Assembly (NCBI RefSeq): GCF_029784155.1
Contig: NC_073693.1
Location: 166,399,104-166,463,103, forward strand
Source: Uranotaenia lowii
Taxonomy: Eukaryota > Arthropoda > Insecta > Diptera > Culicidae
Length of the DNA stretch: 64,000 nucleotides
Direction: 5' to 3'
Each line of letters opens with the position of its first letter. The stretch's first letter is position 1. Below the pieces are notes generated by a model. The model made no database searches. It was not told the DNA's origin and worked only from the letters and a program-made list of their open reading frames with translations. The position numbers and the translations under genes are program-made. This document shows positions 54,390-64,000 of the stretch, piece after piece.

Positions 54390-57069
54390 AGGTAAAGAAT
54401 AACGGCATTTACAGATAAGAAAGAAAATTTGTTTTATATCAAGGAGTAGGCGTTGACTTGATGACAGCGCACGCGTTTTTTCCGTCCGTGGAAATTTTAT
54501 AATTTGTTAATTTTTATAGTGAAAATTATCGAAGAATCTTGACAAAACACTTTTATCAGAGAGCCCGAATATGTGTTGTATTAGGAATAGTTTTTTCTCA
54601 TATCCTGGGTCGTGTAACTGTGCTGTTTTCCGAAACCAGTCTACGGAGCACGGGAGCTTTAAAACGGAACTCTTTCAGTTCCATGGGTAGTTTTTCAGTC
54701 TTTTCACGGAAGAAAGAATGGTGATTTGGCGTTTAGAAATGCAAAAATTTTCAATCATTTTGAAGAACATAAAGTTTGTTCTGATCTGTCCAATTAAAGT
54801 TTTTGATGAGGGCAGATTTGGAATTCCGCATCGAACTTTCAGGAATCGAAAAACTTAAAAGGTCTTACAACTGAAGTGTAGCTGGCTGGCGTTCTTTTTC
54901 AGTGTAATAGCTTAAAAAAGCAGTTCCTAAATAGAACATGAGTGCACGTTTTAACATAAAATTGAAAATAAATTAGTGCAACTTTGATCACTTTTTCATT
55001 CATTATTGAATATTTTGGAAGGGGTTGCTTTTTCGTAATACCTAAGAGTTTTAAAACACTTACTGAGGTGAGGAGTATAAAACATGATCGTTGATTGCAG
55101 TAAATTCAAATGACGTTGGAGGTTATAATAAAATGTTTGTTACAAAATCAGATTTCGAGTTTTGGGGTAACTTTGATCACTATGGTATTTTACGTACCTC
55201 AACATCTTCAAAATTATTGTTATGGTGCCATTTAGCACAGAAGGCATAAACATTAATAACAGTAATTTTTTTAGGACTAAACTAATTTTTTCAAAGTTTT
55301 TTTTCCAAAAAGATTTTTTAACAAAAAATGTCGGGGTAATGGTATCTAGGGGGTATATCTAGGGGTAAAAACTATAAACATTTCTCAATTTTTTTTTGGC
55401 CTCAAAAACAAATGAAATTTTGCCTTTAAGCAATTCCCTAGGTCCTTGCACTGTTCCTATGTTCATTTTTTTTCTTCAAATTTAACCATTTGATAGGGTT
55501 TTAGCCATTTTTACTATGAGGGCTTTCTCATGGAAAAAAAACGGATTTTTTTCAATATCCAAAAATTTTCCCATAAAAAAACCCTATGTGGATAGGCTTT
55601 ATGCAATAATTTGTTAAGAACCCCCATGTGGATAGGCCACATGCCATTTTTGATACATTGAATTTATTTTCTTATCCTTTTTATAGGTTTTCAGGTTCTC
55701 AGGAATATGATGAAATCTGCAAAAAAGGCTAGCCACAATTTTCCCGTTTGTTTGGATAACATGCCGCTTTTAAGCCTACCCCTTTTCTGATACCTGTGTT
55801 AGTTACTAATTCCCTTAATTCCAGACAAACACGAGTATTCGTTGATTTAAATTACTTTAAAAATCATATCGAGTTCTTTGTTTGGAAAAAATTTAACCAA
55901 CTTTTTCCTCCATGGTGTAATTCTGGATTGAAATAAATGATGGAATTTCCATGATTACTGATGAAAGTATATTCCGTAAAATAAAGAAAGGAGTCTAAAC
56001 AACTAAATCAGCCTTAAAGTAGACCTTAGAATAATAACGCACCCCATACGTCACCGACAGTACAAGCGAACTTATTAACGTCCCCGATTGTTATTAACTG
56101 TAAACATCATTGTGAGCGATTTGTCAAACGTCGGCCAGACTTCCTTTCAATGCCAATCATACATCATGTTGTATTTCCCAAACTCGATCCAATTATCTGA
56201 AAATTGGAGAAATTTACCAATGTTCCTGTCACTACAATCGATTATTCACCGCCAAAAAGAGGCTGTTCGTCGGCGCCACTCCTTATCTATGCTGTGGCAC
56301 TTGAGAGCTCTAACTAGTAAGTAGGGTGAACCTTGAAAATCCAGCCCAAAAGCACGCACATTTATTTTTCCTATAATTAGGAAACTGTTTTTCCGTTTTG
56401 ACACTGGCAGAGAGGGCCTGTGCCACTCTCTTAGGGCCGAAACCTATCCGGAGCAAGGGGCAGGTCGCGACTTGACAGAACATGACTTTTCCTACTCAAT
56501 TGCAAACCCAACTGGCAAAGGAAGGTAATCGGAAACCGCACAACAGACAGATACATACACACAGACATACATTCCTTCGTCATAAAGTTTAGCCTGTGCT
56601 TGTGGCCTGATCCCGGGGCAGATGAACCGTGGAGAAGAGCGCACAAGCCAAAAGCCGCTTGCCATAGGTTTGATGCTTCCGTGCACATGGCGTCTTCGTC
56701 GTCGTCGTGGCCACACTGACTGACTGAATGCCAATACCGAAGTAGGCCTAGGAACGGCATGAATGAAGAAAGGTACAAATGTGGACAGGAAGCGACCATT
56801 ATTGTCGATCGGCACGGCGCGTACGCATATTGCACCGTTCATCCGGTTTTGCGGACAGCAGTAAATACACCTTCCTTCCTTACTAAGAAGTGGCAGATGA
56901 TGGAAAATTAAGCACAATGCAACTTGGGTTCCGAAGCTGCACGTGTTAATGATTCGCAGTTCTTTTTCTCTCTCATTGTCCGTGTCGAATAAGAAAGGAA
57001 CAAGGTCACCATATTTTTTGGTTCTTTGATTTACTGACGAAGAATTTGTCTAAGACCTGATTATTCGTC
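54390..57069. other. No gene recognised
   Basis: Positions 54445-54530 resemble 16650-16740 (GAGTAGGCGT...GCACGCGTTTTTTCCGT). GGGGTAACTTTGATCAC-like words recur at about 54978-55180. Positions 56230-56960 form a GC-richer, apparently single-copy island whose overlapping minus-strand frames (56431-56835 and 56492-56917) are in different phases and lack motifs. Confidence 0.4.
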
Positions 57070-58386
57070 GCGTGAGTCAAAACTTTAGTTCCGACAATAT
57101 TTTTATTCAAATTTATTGGCAAATCTATTTCAATTCGTGCATTTTCCAGACACGAATGCCACAAGGATGGTAAAGTGTCGTAAATAAAATAAATAATCGT
57201 GATTTGTAGAGAAGATGCTTATTTAGATCTATGGAGGAATTCTGTTCTATTTGAATTAAAGATTCAAAAAAAGTTGTTTTGATTGAATAATGAAAAGGGG
57301 AGAATTTAGTGATTTTCATTAAGTTCATTACCTTTTCGAAAAAAATTAGAGTTACAGCGTATAAGGTTTTTTTCCGCCGACTGCTTGGATTTTTTCAAGA
57401 CGAAGGTCGTGGAAGAAGAGGTTTTGTCCAATAAAGAAAACAAATCAGCTAAGTACAACTTATTAGAACATTGACCAATTTAAATCTCATTCTATAAAAT
57501 TGCTTAACTCTATTATTGGGGATTGGGGAAAACTGATATACAATGGATTGTGGGTTCAAGCCAGCCGGAGTAACTAGGCAAATTTGGAATCTTGATTTGG
57601 TTACTCAAGTACCTTTCCAGCATTCTTAATTTGTTTCGAACAGTTGGAAGGGAGAGAGATGAGTCATACCTGTCCCATGCCAGCGGACCCCTTGGTTGTG
57701 CTTCAATTAATGTTGATGAGTTGAGCATGAACAATATTTTAATATGCGATCGAGACTTCCCGTACCGACTCGGGTCGAAAGCCCTATCAGCCAATCATAC
57801 ATACATGCATACATACAATTTTTTGAATTAAATTAAACAGTAGGAATATCCTTTGGTAGAATTTTGTAGATTGCAGTAGCTAAACTTTATTTTCTTCAAT
57901 CATATCTTTGAAATCCTGGATCATTATGTTCTAGCAAGTGCTTCTGTAAAGATTGCGTGTGAAATGAGTGTGCACTTGTTGGATTAACTTGAAGACTGTT
58001 GCTGGGGGCGAGTTGAAAACAGTCGTCACTGAATTTGAAAGCTTTTTATTGTATGCTTCAACTACAATATTTAGAAAAAATTAACATTGGTTTATGAGGT
58101 GTTAATAAAAGTCTTACAGATTCAGTGTTTCAACCAATCCTGAAAGAAATGCCTAGTTGACGGCTAGCAGATAATCTTGTCGGGCCTGGACAAAGATAGT
58201 TAGGTCAATAGGCCAATAAAATCGCTTTTGTATGGAATAATCTACAGTTTGTTTGGTTTTCCGACACGAAACTGTTCTTAGGTTCGTTAAGAACCGATTA
58301 TTTGAATGATGAATTACGCTCTCGTGGCTTTTCCTGCTATTTAATTAAAAAAAAATACTGTCGGGACTAAAGTTTTGACACACGCG
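57070..58386. mobile_element. 1.3 kb inverted-repeat element
   Basis: Left end CGCGTGAGTCAAAACTTTAG (continuing TTCCGACAATATTTTTATT) and right end (reverse complement) CGCGTGTGTCAAAACTTTAG (continuing TCCCGACAGTATTTTT). Terminal repeats are about 38 bp with few mismatches. The 1.3 kb size is that of Tc1/mariner-type elements, but no transposase motif is visible and no TA duplication is clear. It contains the SINE-like segment 57515-57812. Confidence 0.6.
57515..57812 (+). repeat. SINE-like sequence with (CATA)n tail
   Basis: A B-box-like GTGGGTTCAAGCC near the start and a terminal simple repeat (CATACATACATGCATACATA) after GGGTCGAAAGCCCTATCAGC. Its GC content is higher than that of the surroundings. 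The 93-codon minus-strand frame and 79-codon plus-strand frame over it are in repetitive DNA and not called as genes. An A box was not convincing, so it may instead be the 3' end of a LINE. Confidence 0.4.
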
Positions 58387-60065
58387 GAAAATAATTCCGT
58401 GAAAGCTTATTTCACTTTCTCAAAGAGAGCTATTTTAACTCAATTTTCAACTAGGTATAAACTTTTCTACATATTGATTGCAAATTGCAATTTTGCAGAT
58501 TTTTGAGAGCCATGTCCGTGCCCTGCGTATGCAAAAAATTCATTGCAGTAGATAAAAAAATGTAAAAATTATCAGCATTTGGGGGAAACTTTGGGGGGTT
58601 AGGCAGTAATGAATGATACAGAAGCTGAAAATATTTCATATTACGGTTCAAACACTACAAATTACAAGCACAATTTAGGTTTGTAAACAAATTGAATACG
58701 GACTTGTGGAATGAAGTCACTACTGAATATGTACACATTTAACGTTAAATTTATTACTTGGACTGGGGTATGAAAAGGACTTTTCAAAACATTGATAAAT
58801 TACTTTAACTTGTGAATTTTCTTATGATTTTCAGATGAGATTAAAAAATTCTTCCTTGTTTAGAGGTTAGGACTGAGGCCTTTAAGTAAAGTAATGTTCG
58901 TGAAGAACTGTCAATATATCCTAATACATGGGAGCTCTGTTTCTTAGTTTCTCATGAATAGTTAGCTAGTGTACACAGCAAAAATTATTTCCTGTAAAAT
59001 TACGCGAATGTCCTGTAACAAAAAGGATCAGGACATTTACCGTAGTTTTACAGGTGGAAAACATGATTACGTGACATTTAATTTTCAGTGTACAACTTTT
59101 TTACAGGACATTAGCTGTAATAATAAATGAGTCTTCGTTAACTTTCAAGGAAAACAATTTAAAATTACAGGTTTAGTTAATTACAGGTGATTTATTTTAA
59201 AGGTTGCAGTTTTCAGTGATACGTAATAGTCAAAACTTTTTTTTTTTGTGTGCAGCAAAGGCGTTACAATTCATGGAAGATTTTCCGTGAAACATGCCCT
59301 CTAGCCTAGCCTTGCCTTCTATTAAGCTTCCTCCTATTGGCGCACTAATGCCTGCCTATCCTAGGCTTACCAGATACTTTCAGAAAAAAAACATTTCACT
59401 TAAAAAAAAGCAGGACACAGTGAAAAAAACGGGTTTTCTAAGAAACTCTTAGAAAAATCTTAGTTATATTGCCAATTTATACGTATTCCATCAGCCAAAG
59501 TTATTCATAGAAAGTACACTAAGGTTTTTTTAACGCGGAATGATTTTACTCAGTTATTCTTACATGACTTCTATTTACACGCTTTTTGCCATAACTACGG
59601 CTATTTTCCAGGGTTCTCTCAAATAAACACTTTTTAGAGAAATTTTTTTTCAAGTCCTACATACGGCGGATTTAATATCGCTTAAAAAACCTTTGTGCAA
59701 TAACAAATATCTTTGTATATTTTAAATTTGTTTTAAAAATTTATAAACTCAAAAAAACTTCCATCCTTGTATACTTTGGACAATTGAGAAGAAAAAGGTT
59801 GTGTATAAATGGCAAATGAACTAAGATCCTGTCGAAAAATTAAGATCCATAATAATTTGGAAGCAACTTAAACAATATTTTCATCATACTAAAGTTTTTT
59901 ACATTGCATTGGTTGAACGTACTCCTAGAACGTCTTAGCTGAATCAGAATCTTATTGTAACTTAAGGGTGAACTCTGAAAAATTGATGCCTGTTTTCAGA
60001 AAAAACACGTATTCGAAAGATTTTTTGTGTTGATCCGATGAAATGAAATTAAGGATAAAGTTTGA
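58387..60065. other. No gene recognised apart from a small MITE
   Basis: AT-rich DNA with chance-sized frames only. The one structure seen is the candidate MITE at 58976-59255. Confidence 0.45.
58976..59255. mobile_element. Candidate MITE with TACACAGCAAAAA ends
   Basis: Left TACACAGCAAAAATTATTTC and right TTTTTTTTTTTGTGTGCA are rough inverse copies. The word TCCTGTAAAATTACG and its inverses (TTTACAGGACATTA, TTACAGGTG) recur inside. The boundaries are approximate. Confidence 0.35.
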
Positions 60066-60183
60066 TTTTTTCCAGTATTTGTTTATTTGTTTATTAGAAT
60101 AAAATCAACGGATCATATGTAGATCCTAATGATAACTTAATAGTAGATAATAACAATACAAGATAAAAAAAATTAATACAGGT

Positions 60184-62340
60184 CTATACAGTTCTTGAAA
60201 CAGTTAAAATTTTTGTCCGGAACACGTTCCTCGAAACATCGAAGTCGAAATGCTCAGAAAAGCGATTGAACGTTTTCAATATGCCTATAAATGCGCTGTT
60301 CGCTCCGTAGTTGTTGAGACGAATAGGTACATAGAGCTGCAAAAGCTGGTTTCTCAATCCTCGGGGACGCACGCTGAGAGGAATGGCCTCCAGCAAAACG
60401 GGACAGTCGACTCTGGACGTTAAGAGATCAGCAACAACTAGAGCGCGCGTAGCGTTTCTGCGAGCTTGAAGCGTATCTAGGTTTATGAGGCGGCAGCGAT
60501 TCTCGTAACTTGGTAAACGGAACGGGTCTTGCCAGTTCAGATGACGTAGGGCATACCGCATGAAGCGACGCTGGATGGCCTTCGATTCGTTCTGGTAGAA
60601 AGGGCACCAAACAGCTGAAGCATACTCGAGGATGGAACGAACTATACAGCAGTAAAGACTCTTCAGAATGTGTCTTCATCATTAGAAGTGTATTCTCCAT
60701 TTGAGGTTTTGAGGTTTGATATCTGATAAAACTTTGATTTAGCCAAGACTTTGTTGAGTCTACAGGCCTCATTTAAACTTGATATGTTTGTGCAATAGAT
60801 CTGCCAGCTCGAACGCTCAGCTGCTCTCGTAGCCTTCCTGTAGGCTCTTCGAGCAGCCTTAAAAGCTTCAATACCTTCCGTACGCCGTCTGTTCCACGCA
60901 CGTCTGCAACTTTTCCTCAGTTTTGCAAGATTTGAATTCCACCATGGTGTAGTTTTCCTATTAATTTTTAGAATGCGTAGTGGGCATGCCTCTTCATAGG
61001 AACTTACTATCATTTCTGTCATGCTGTTCACAACATCATCTAGATCAGCAGGAGTGTTTATTTCAGGGAAGAACCCATGAAATCGGGTAGCTAGATTATC
61101 CAAATATTGACCCCAATTAGTTGTTCTTGGGTTTCTAAACGAGACTGTATTTAAAAACTTTCCTGAGTGATCAAAGAATATAAATCTGTGGTCTGATAAC
61201 GATTCTTCGTTTGGAAGATGCCAATTAGTCAATTCCAGTGAAACGGACCTAGAACAGAGAGTGATGTCAATCACTTCCTGCCTGTCGGTACGAACAAAAG
61301 TAGGATTGTTTCCTAAGTTGAGTATGTCTAAGTCAGTGCTACTCAAGTACTCCATGAGATTGGCACCTCTAGGATTAGTATTTGAGCTTCCCCAAATAAC
61401 ATGGTGAGCATTTGCATCACAAGCTATAATAAGCGGTTTATTGTGAAAGTCGCAGTACATAACAACGTTCTTCAAACCTTCCGTGGGAGATGGTTGCTCA
61501 TAAGGCAAGTAAGCTGAACAGTAAATGTATTTTTTCGTAGTACTGTCGCTCATCAAAGTAACTTCTATAGCACAGATATCCCTAGTTTAAGCTTGCCAGA
61601 TTGCCCGGTTTTATCCGGGTTTGCCCGGATATTTGATGCAAAATTTTGAGAAAGTCCGGTCCGGCCCGGTTGCCCGGATATCGTGAAAAAAGCCCGGATA
61701 TTGCCCGGATTTTTTAACAATTTTTACAAAGAAACCAAAAAAAAATCAAAGTTTTTGAGTACGTATGGAAATTTTTCAACGGTAGTTTCAAATTATTTCG
61801 CTGATTTACTTTTATAAACCTTTAAATATTTAAGTGTGCCAAAAAGTTGTTGGAAGTCTGCAATTATATTAATAAAATATTACTTTCGATTTTTTTGCAT
61901 TTTTTCTTTGCTTTTAAACAGAATAACACCTAAATTTTGCCCGGTTTTTGCCCGGTTTTTGGATTTGAAAAATTGAAATCCATGCCCGGATTTTGCCAGG
62001 TTTTTTTGAAAAAATGCCCGGAATTGCTAGGCCCGGATGGTAGTGAAAAAAATTCTGGCAACCTTACCCTAGTTGTTAATTCCGTTACTAGAATCGCATT
62101 AATAGCGTTATTAACAAGGATGCATGCTCGTGGCATTTCTCGAGCGCTTGTCATTCCTTCTTTACTGAAGACAGTAAAGCTAGGCTTGACCATGTTCCCG
62201 ATGTAAAAATTCCCCTTTCTAAAATAAGGTTCTTGAACCAATGCAATTGATCCAATCCCATTTTGGATGAGCCGACATAAATTTATTGCTGCTGTTCGTT
62301 TATGTTGAAGGTTAATCTGTACAACTTTAATCGAAGCCAT
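60184..62340 (-). pseudogene. R1/LOA/Jockey-like LINE ORF2, RT deleted and endonuclease interrupted
   Basis: On the minus strand the frame starts at ATG 62340 (MASIKVVQINLQHKRTAAIN). It shows APE endonuclease motifs: IALVQEPYF (catalytic Glu), IIACDANAHHVIWGSS and ESLSDHRFIFF (catalytic SDH). A 479-bp MITE (61588-62066) splits the endonuclease, and removing it with one 8-bp duplication keeps the frame. After the linker (KTSNGEYTSNDEDTF, about 60665) the reading passes directly to the post-RT thumb and C-terminal part (YCCIVRSILEYASAVWCPF, then MRYALRHLNWQDPFRLPSYE and LRNQLLQLYVPIRLNNYGA). The whole catalytic RT, including its FADD box, has been deleted. The frame ends at the stop at 60184. 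The clade is uncertain. Confidence 0.8.
61588..62066. mobile_element. MITE with CCCGGATTTTGCCCGG interior and 8-bp duplication
   Basis: Ends TAAGCTTGCCAGA and (reverse complement of the right) TAAGGTTGCCAGA. CCCTAGTT is duplicated exactly (61580-61587 and 62067-62074). Both subterminal regions are dense in GCCCGG words in opposite orientations. The 8-bp duplication and GGTTGCCA end fit a hAT-like origin, and the insertion point inside a LINE frame confirms the boundaries. Confidence 0.85.
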
Positions 62341-63021
62341 GGCTGTGACGAATGATGAACAAACCGACATTAAACACGCAACAAACAACAACAACACATT
62401 TTCTACAAATTAAATTAAATCGAGCCAAATTGATTATCAGTATCGGTAACAGAACGCAACCGAAAGTTGCCATGCTGAGCGCATAATCCATATAAGTAGT
62501 ACGGAGGAATGTTGAACTGTAAGAACAGAAATAATTTTCCACATGGGAGTTAATGTTTTTGTTGATTAGAGAGTTTTCCATATGTATTCAAAGATAATTT
62601 TAAATTTCTATAAGATCGAAAATATTTCTTGCTAACGGTAGAGAATATTTAACGTCCCCCCTACCCTCGCCTTAACGAGCTTCCTCGGCGCAAGTCCTTG
62701 AATCTTGGGAACACTATAGGAGGAAACAGCTTGTGTTGTTGCAATTGATGGCAGTAATCACTATTGGTGTGCCCTCCTTGTGAGTGACTGTTAAAATAAG
62801 ATTTTTTTGTTTTATTAAATCTTCTATAAGAAGGGGATAAATATATAGAATAATATTCTTTCGTTTCGAATTCAATGTAGAATGAAATAAATAACTCAGA
62901 AATAAAGTAAATTGTTTTATTATTTATTTTTATTATAATTTATGTTTTTCAATTTCATTATTGCATTTTTTTTTAATACTTAAAAACTAAGAATCAAAAT
63001 TCGATTGTTCAACCTTCGATA
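62341..63021. other. Spacer; no gene recognised
   Basis: Lies upstream of the minus-strand LINE ORF2 and downstream of the DUF4780-like gene. A GC-richer block (62655-62790) is not recognised. Near 62905-62935 the minus strand has AATAAA-type words that could serve as polyadenylation signals for the gene at 63022-63702. Confidence 0.4.
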
Positions 63022-63702
63022 TTACTTTTTATCAAAAATGTTCAGATGCACTCTGGAGAGTGCATAGAAAACTCTACGTTTGTTTTCTTCCAAAATGGCG
63101 ACCGAGTTTTCGTCGATTCCCATCAACACTGAGAATCTTCCTCCTGGAATCCGCTTGATTTTAATAATTCTCCAAAACCGCACGTTTAGCGATTGGTTCT
63201 GCTTCTGTATAATATTCAGCAACGTTTTGGCACCATTTCTATCCAGCGAAGGAATTGCTGGAAATACTGCTGACACCCGCCTCAATGGTGGAACGGGTTC
63301 GTAAGGCAGAATTTCAAACTCCGGAAGGTTTCCTTTGTTCTGAATTGCGCCGAGTGCCTTTTTCAACCATTCCAGGCTAACAGGGTTCACAGCATGGAAC
63401 CATGCAACTCCAGAGATGTAGCCACATCCCAGGAAAATTGGCTGTATGTCATCAGCAGGAATCTTCTGCTGCAAACGCACAATTTCGGTCGTCAAACTGC
63501 TGTAAAACGCCTCATCCACCTCAGCGTTAACGAGCTTCACCATTAGACGGTTGGCGTCGTCATCGTCCTTTTTGGTTCGCTTATCTTCATTTTCCGCCGG
63601 TGAGATTGCAGGGCGTTTTGACCTACCGGAGCTCTGTATCGGACTGGCCAACAAGTCACCTTCGTCGATTCCGTCCATGATGCGAATATCAAAGTTTTCC
63701 AT
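63022..63702 (-). CDS. DUF4780-like protein, intact 226-residue single-exon frame
   Basis: The start is ATG 63702 (MENFDIRIMDGIDEGD); the stop is at 63022-63024. The first 45 residues are polar and charged, with an SGRSKRPAISPAENEDKRTK stretch that looks like a basic, disordered nuclear-type tail. From about residue 50 the pattern (EVDEAFYSSLTTEI, then GCGYISGVAWFHAV, VSLEWLKKALGAI, FEILPYEPVPPLRRVSAVFP, KTLLNIIQKQNQSLNVRFWR and GGRFSVLMGIDENSVAILEE) matches what I know of DUF4780, an insect-enriched domain of unknown function often found near retroelements. GC content is clearly above the flanks and the frame has no defect, unlike every LINE ORF in the window. It may be a host gene or the ORF1-type protein of a non-LTR element. 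The LINE ORF2 on the same strand starts 0.68 kb downstream, which would suit an ORF1-ORF2 pair, but ORF2 is dead. No function is assigned. Confidence 0.65.
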   Translation of the reverse strand: MENFDIRIMDGIDEGDLLASPIQSSGRSKRPAISPAENEDKRTKKDDDDANRLMVKLVNAEVDEAFYSSLTTEIVRLQQKIPADDIQPIFLGCGYISGVAWFHAVNPVSLEWLKKALGAIQNKGNLPEFEILPYEPVPPLRRVSAVFPAIPSLDRNGAKTLLNIIQKQNQSLNVRFWRIIKIKRIPGGRFSVLMGIDENSVAILEENKRRVFYALSRVHLNIFDKK

Positions 63703-64000
63703 CGTAGCGAGAAATCACTTGAAAATCACTTTTGAACGCAGTTGTTTGTTTTACTTAACGGAGTGAAATGAAAACAACCAAAAAAGCGCGCCCGGTTAAG
63801 TACTCGAAAACAAAAACCCATACATTTTTATCGTGGTTCCGGAGATGTGAAACAATTGAAAATAAAACAATTCCAGCGTCAGTATGAGTACAGCATTGAT
63901 AACAGAACTAATACTTACGCCTAGGGTAATGTGTAGATTAACGATATTGTTTGTAAACAAAAGATAAAATTTCTATGCTCAAAAGCACGAACACAGGCCG
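63703..64000. other. Upstream flank of the DUF4780-like gene
   Basis: On the minus strand the 90 bp before the ATG (GCGTTCAAAAGTGATTTTCA and onward) would be the leader. A GC-rich patch (CCGGGCGCGC, about 63789-63798) lies about 90 bp upstream. No TATA box is obvious. The window ends here, so the promoter cannot be judged. Confidence 0.3.

Noticed and set aside
56431..56917. Overlapping minus-strand frames of 134 and 141 codons
   Set aside because: They occupy different phases of the same GC-rich island with no motif, which is what GC-rich DNA gives by chance.

Overview
The window looks like AT-rich, repeat-saturated DNA from an insect, most likely a mosquito or close dipteran. The evidence is a Tc1/mariner transposase with DD37E spacing (the ITmD37E group, described from mosquitoes), several tRNA-derived SINE heads, Jockey, R1/LOA-like and Tx1/L1-like LINE debris, and many TA-, TTA- and 8-bp-duplicating MITEs. 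There is no bacterial gene organisation. Almost every recognisable protein belongs to a mobile element, and all the long ones are broken. The only long intact non-transposase frame is a 226-residue DUF4780-like protein at 63022-63702 (minus). A small two-exon DNA-binding protein (26490-26903) lies inside a MITE.

Layout. 1-16 kb: a broken ITmD37E mariner (2236-4663), a Harbinger-like MITE (4901-5190), a hAT-like MITE with a perfect 8-bp duplication (7971-8419), a 2.2 kb inverted-repeat element holding a MITE with an intron-like unit (8522-10704), and a Helitron-like element (11179-13143). 16-24.3 kb: overlapping terminal-inverted-repeat elements and a 3.6 kb composite foldback made of a 119-bp satellite in two head-to-head arrays, capped by 10-bp minisatellites. 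24.6-28.2 kb: a TA-flanked element containing two others, one of which carries the HTH-only gene; then SINEs and a 228-bp Helitron.

31-36.2 kb: a LINE with an APE-type endonuclease, interrupted by three DNA elements nested one inside another. 37-37.8 kb: a CR1/L2-type LINE 3' end. 39.2-46.5 kb: a Tx1/L1-like LINE with ORF1 and ORF2, interrupted by a Jockey fragment, a hAT-like MITE and a 1.8 kb foldback with CACTA-type ends. 46.6-49 kb: TA-flanked MITEs and an inverted pair of tRNA-like promoters. 50.2-51.8 kb: two nested 'ACGTAA' MITEs with poly-C tracts. 57-58.4 kb: a 1.3 kb inverted-repeat element containing a SINE-like sequence. 60-62.3 kb: a minus-strand LINE with its reverse transcriptase deleted and a MITE in its endonuclease. 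63-63.7 kb: the DUF4780-like gene.

How it fits together. The window reads as a stratified repeat landscape, perhaps a large intron or intergenic region. Because several MITEs sit inside LINE reading frames, their target duplications can be set exactly, and removing each one puts the two flanking frames back in register. That gives a relative order of insertions. The stretches that look single-copy are moderately GC-rich islands (about 13.3-13.6, 14.5-15.3, 28.2-28.7, 37.9-39.0 and 56.2-56.9 kb) in which I recognise no exon. All family names come from motif recognition by eye, without database searches.
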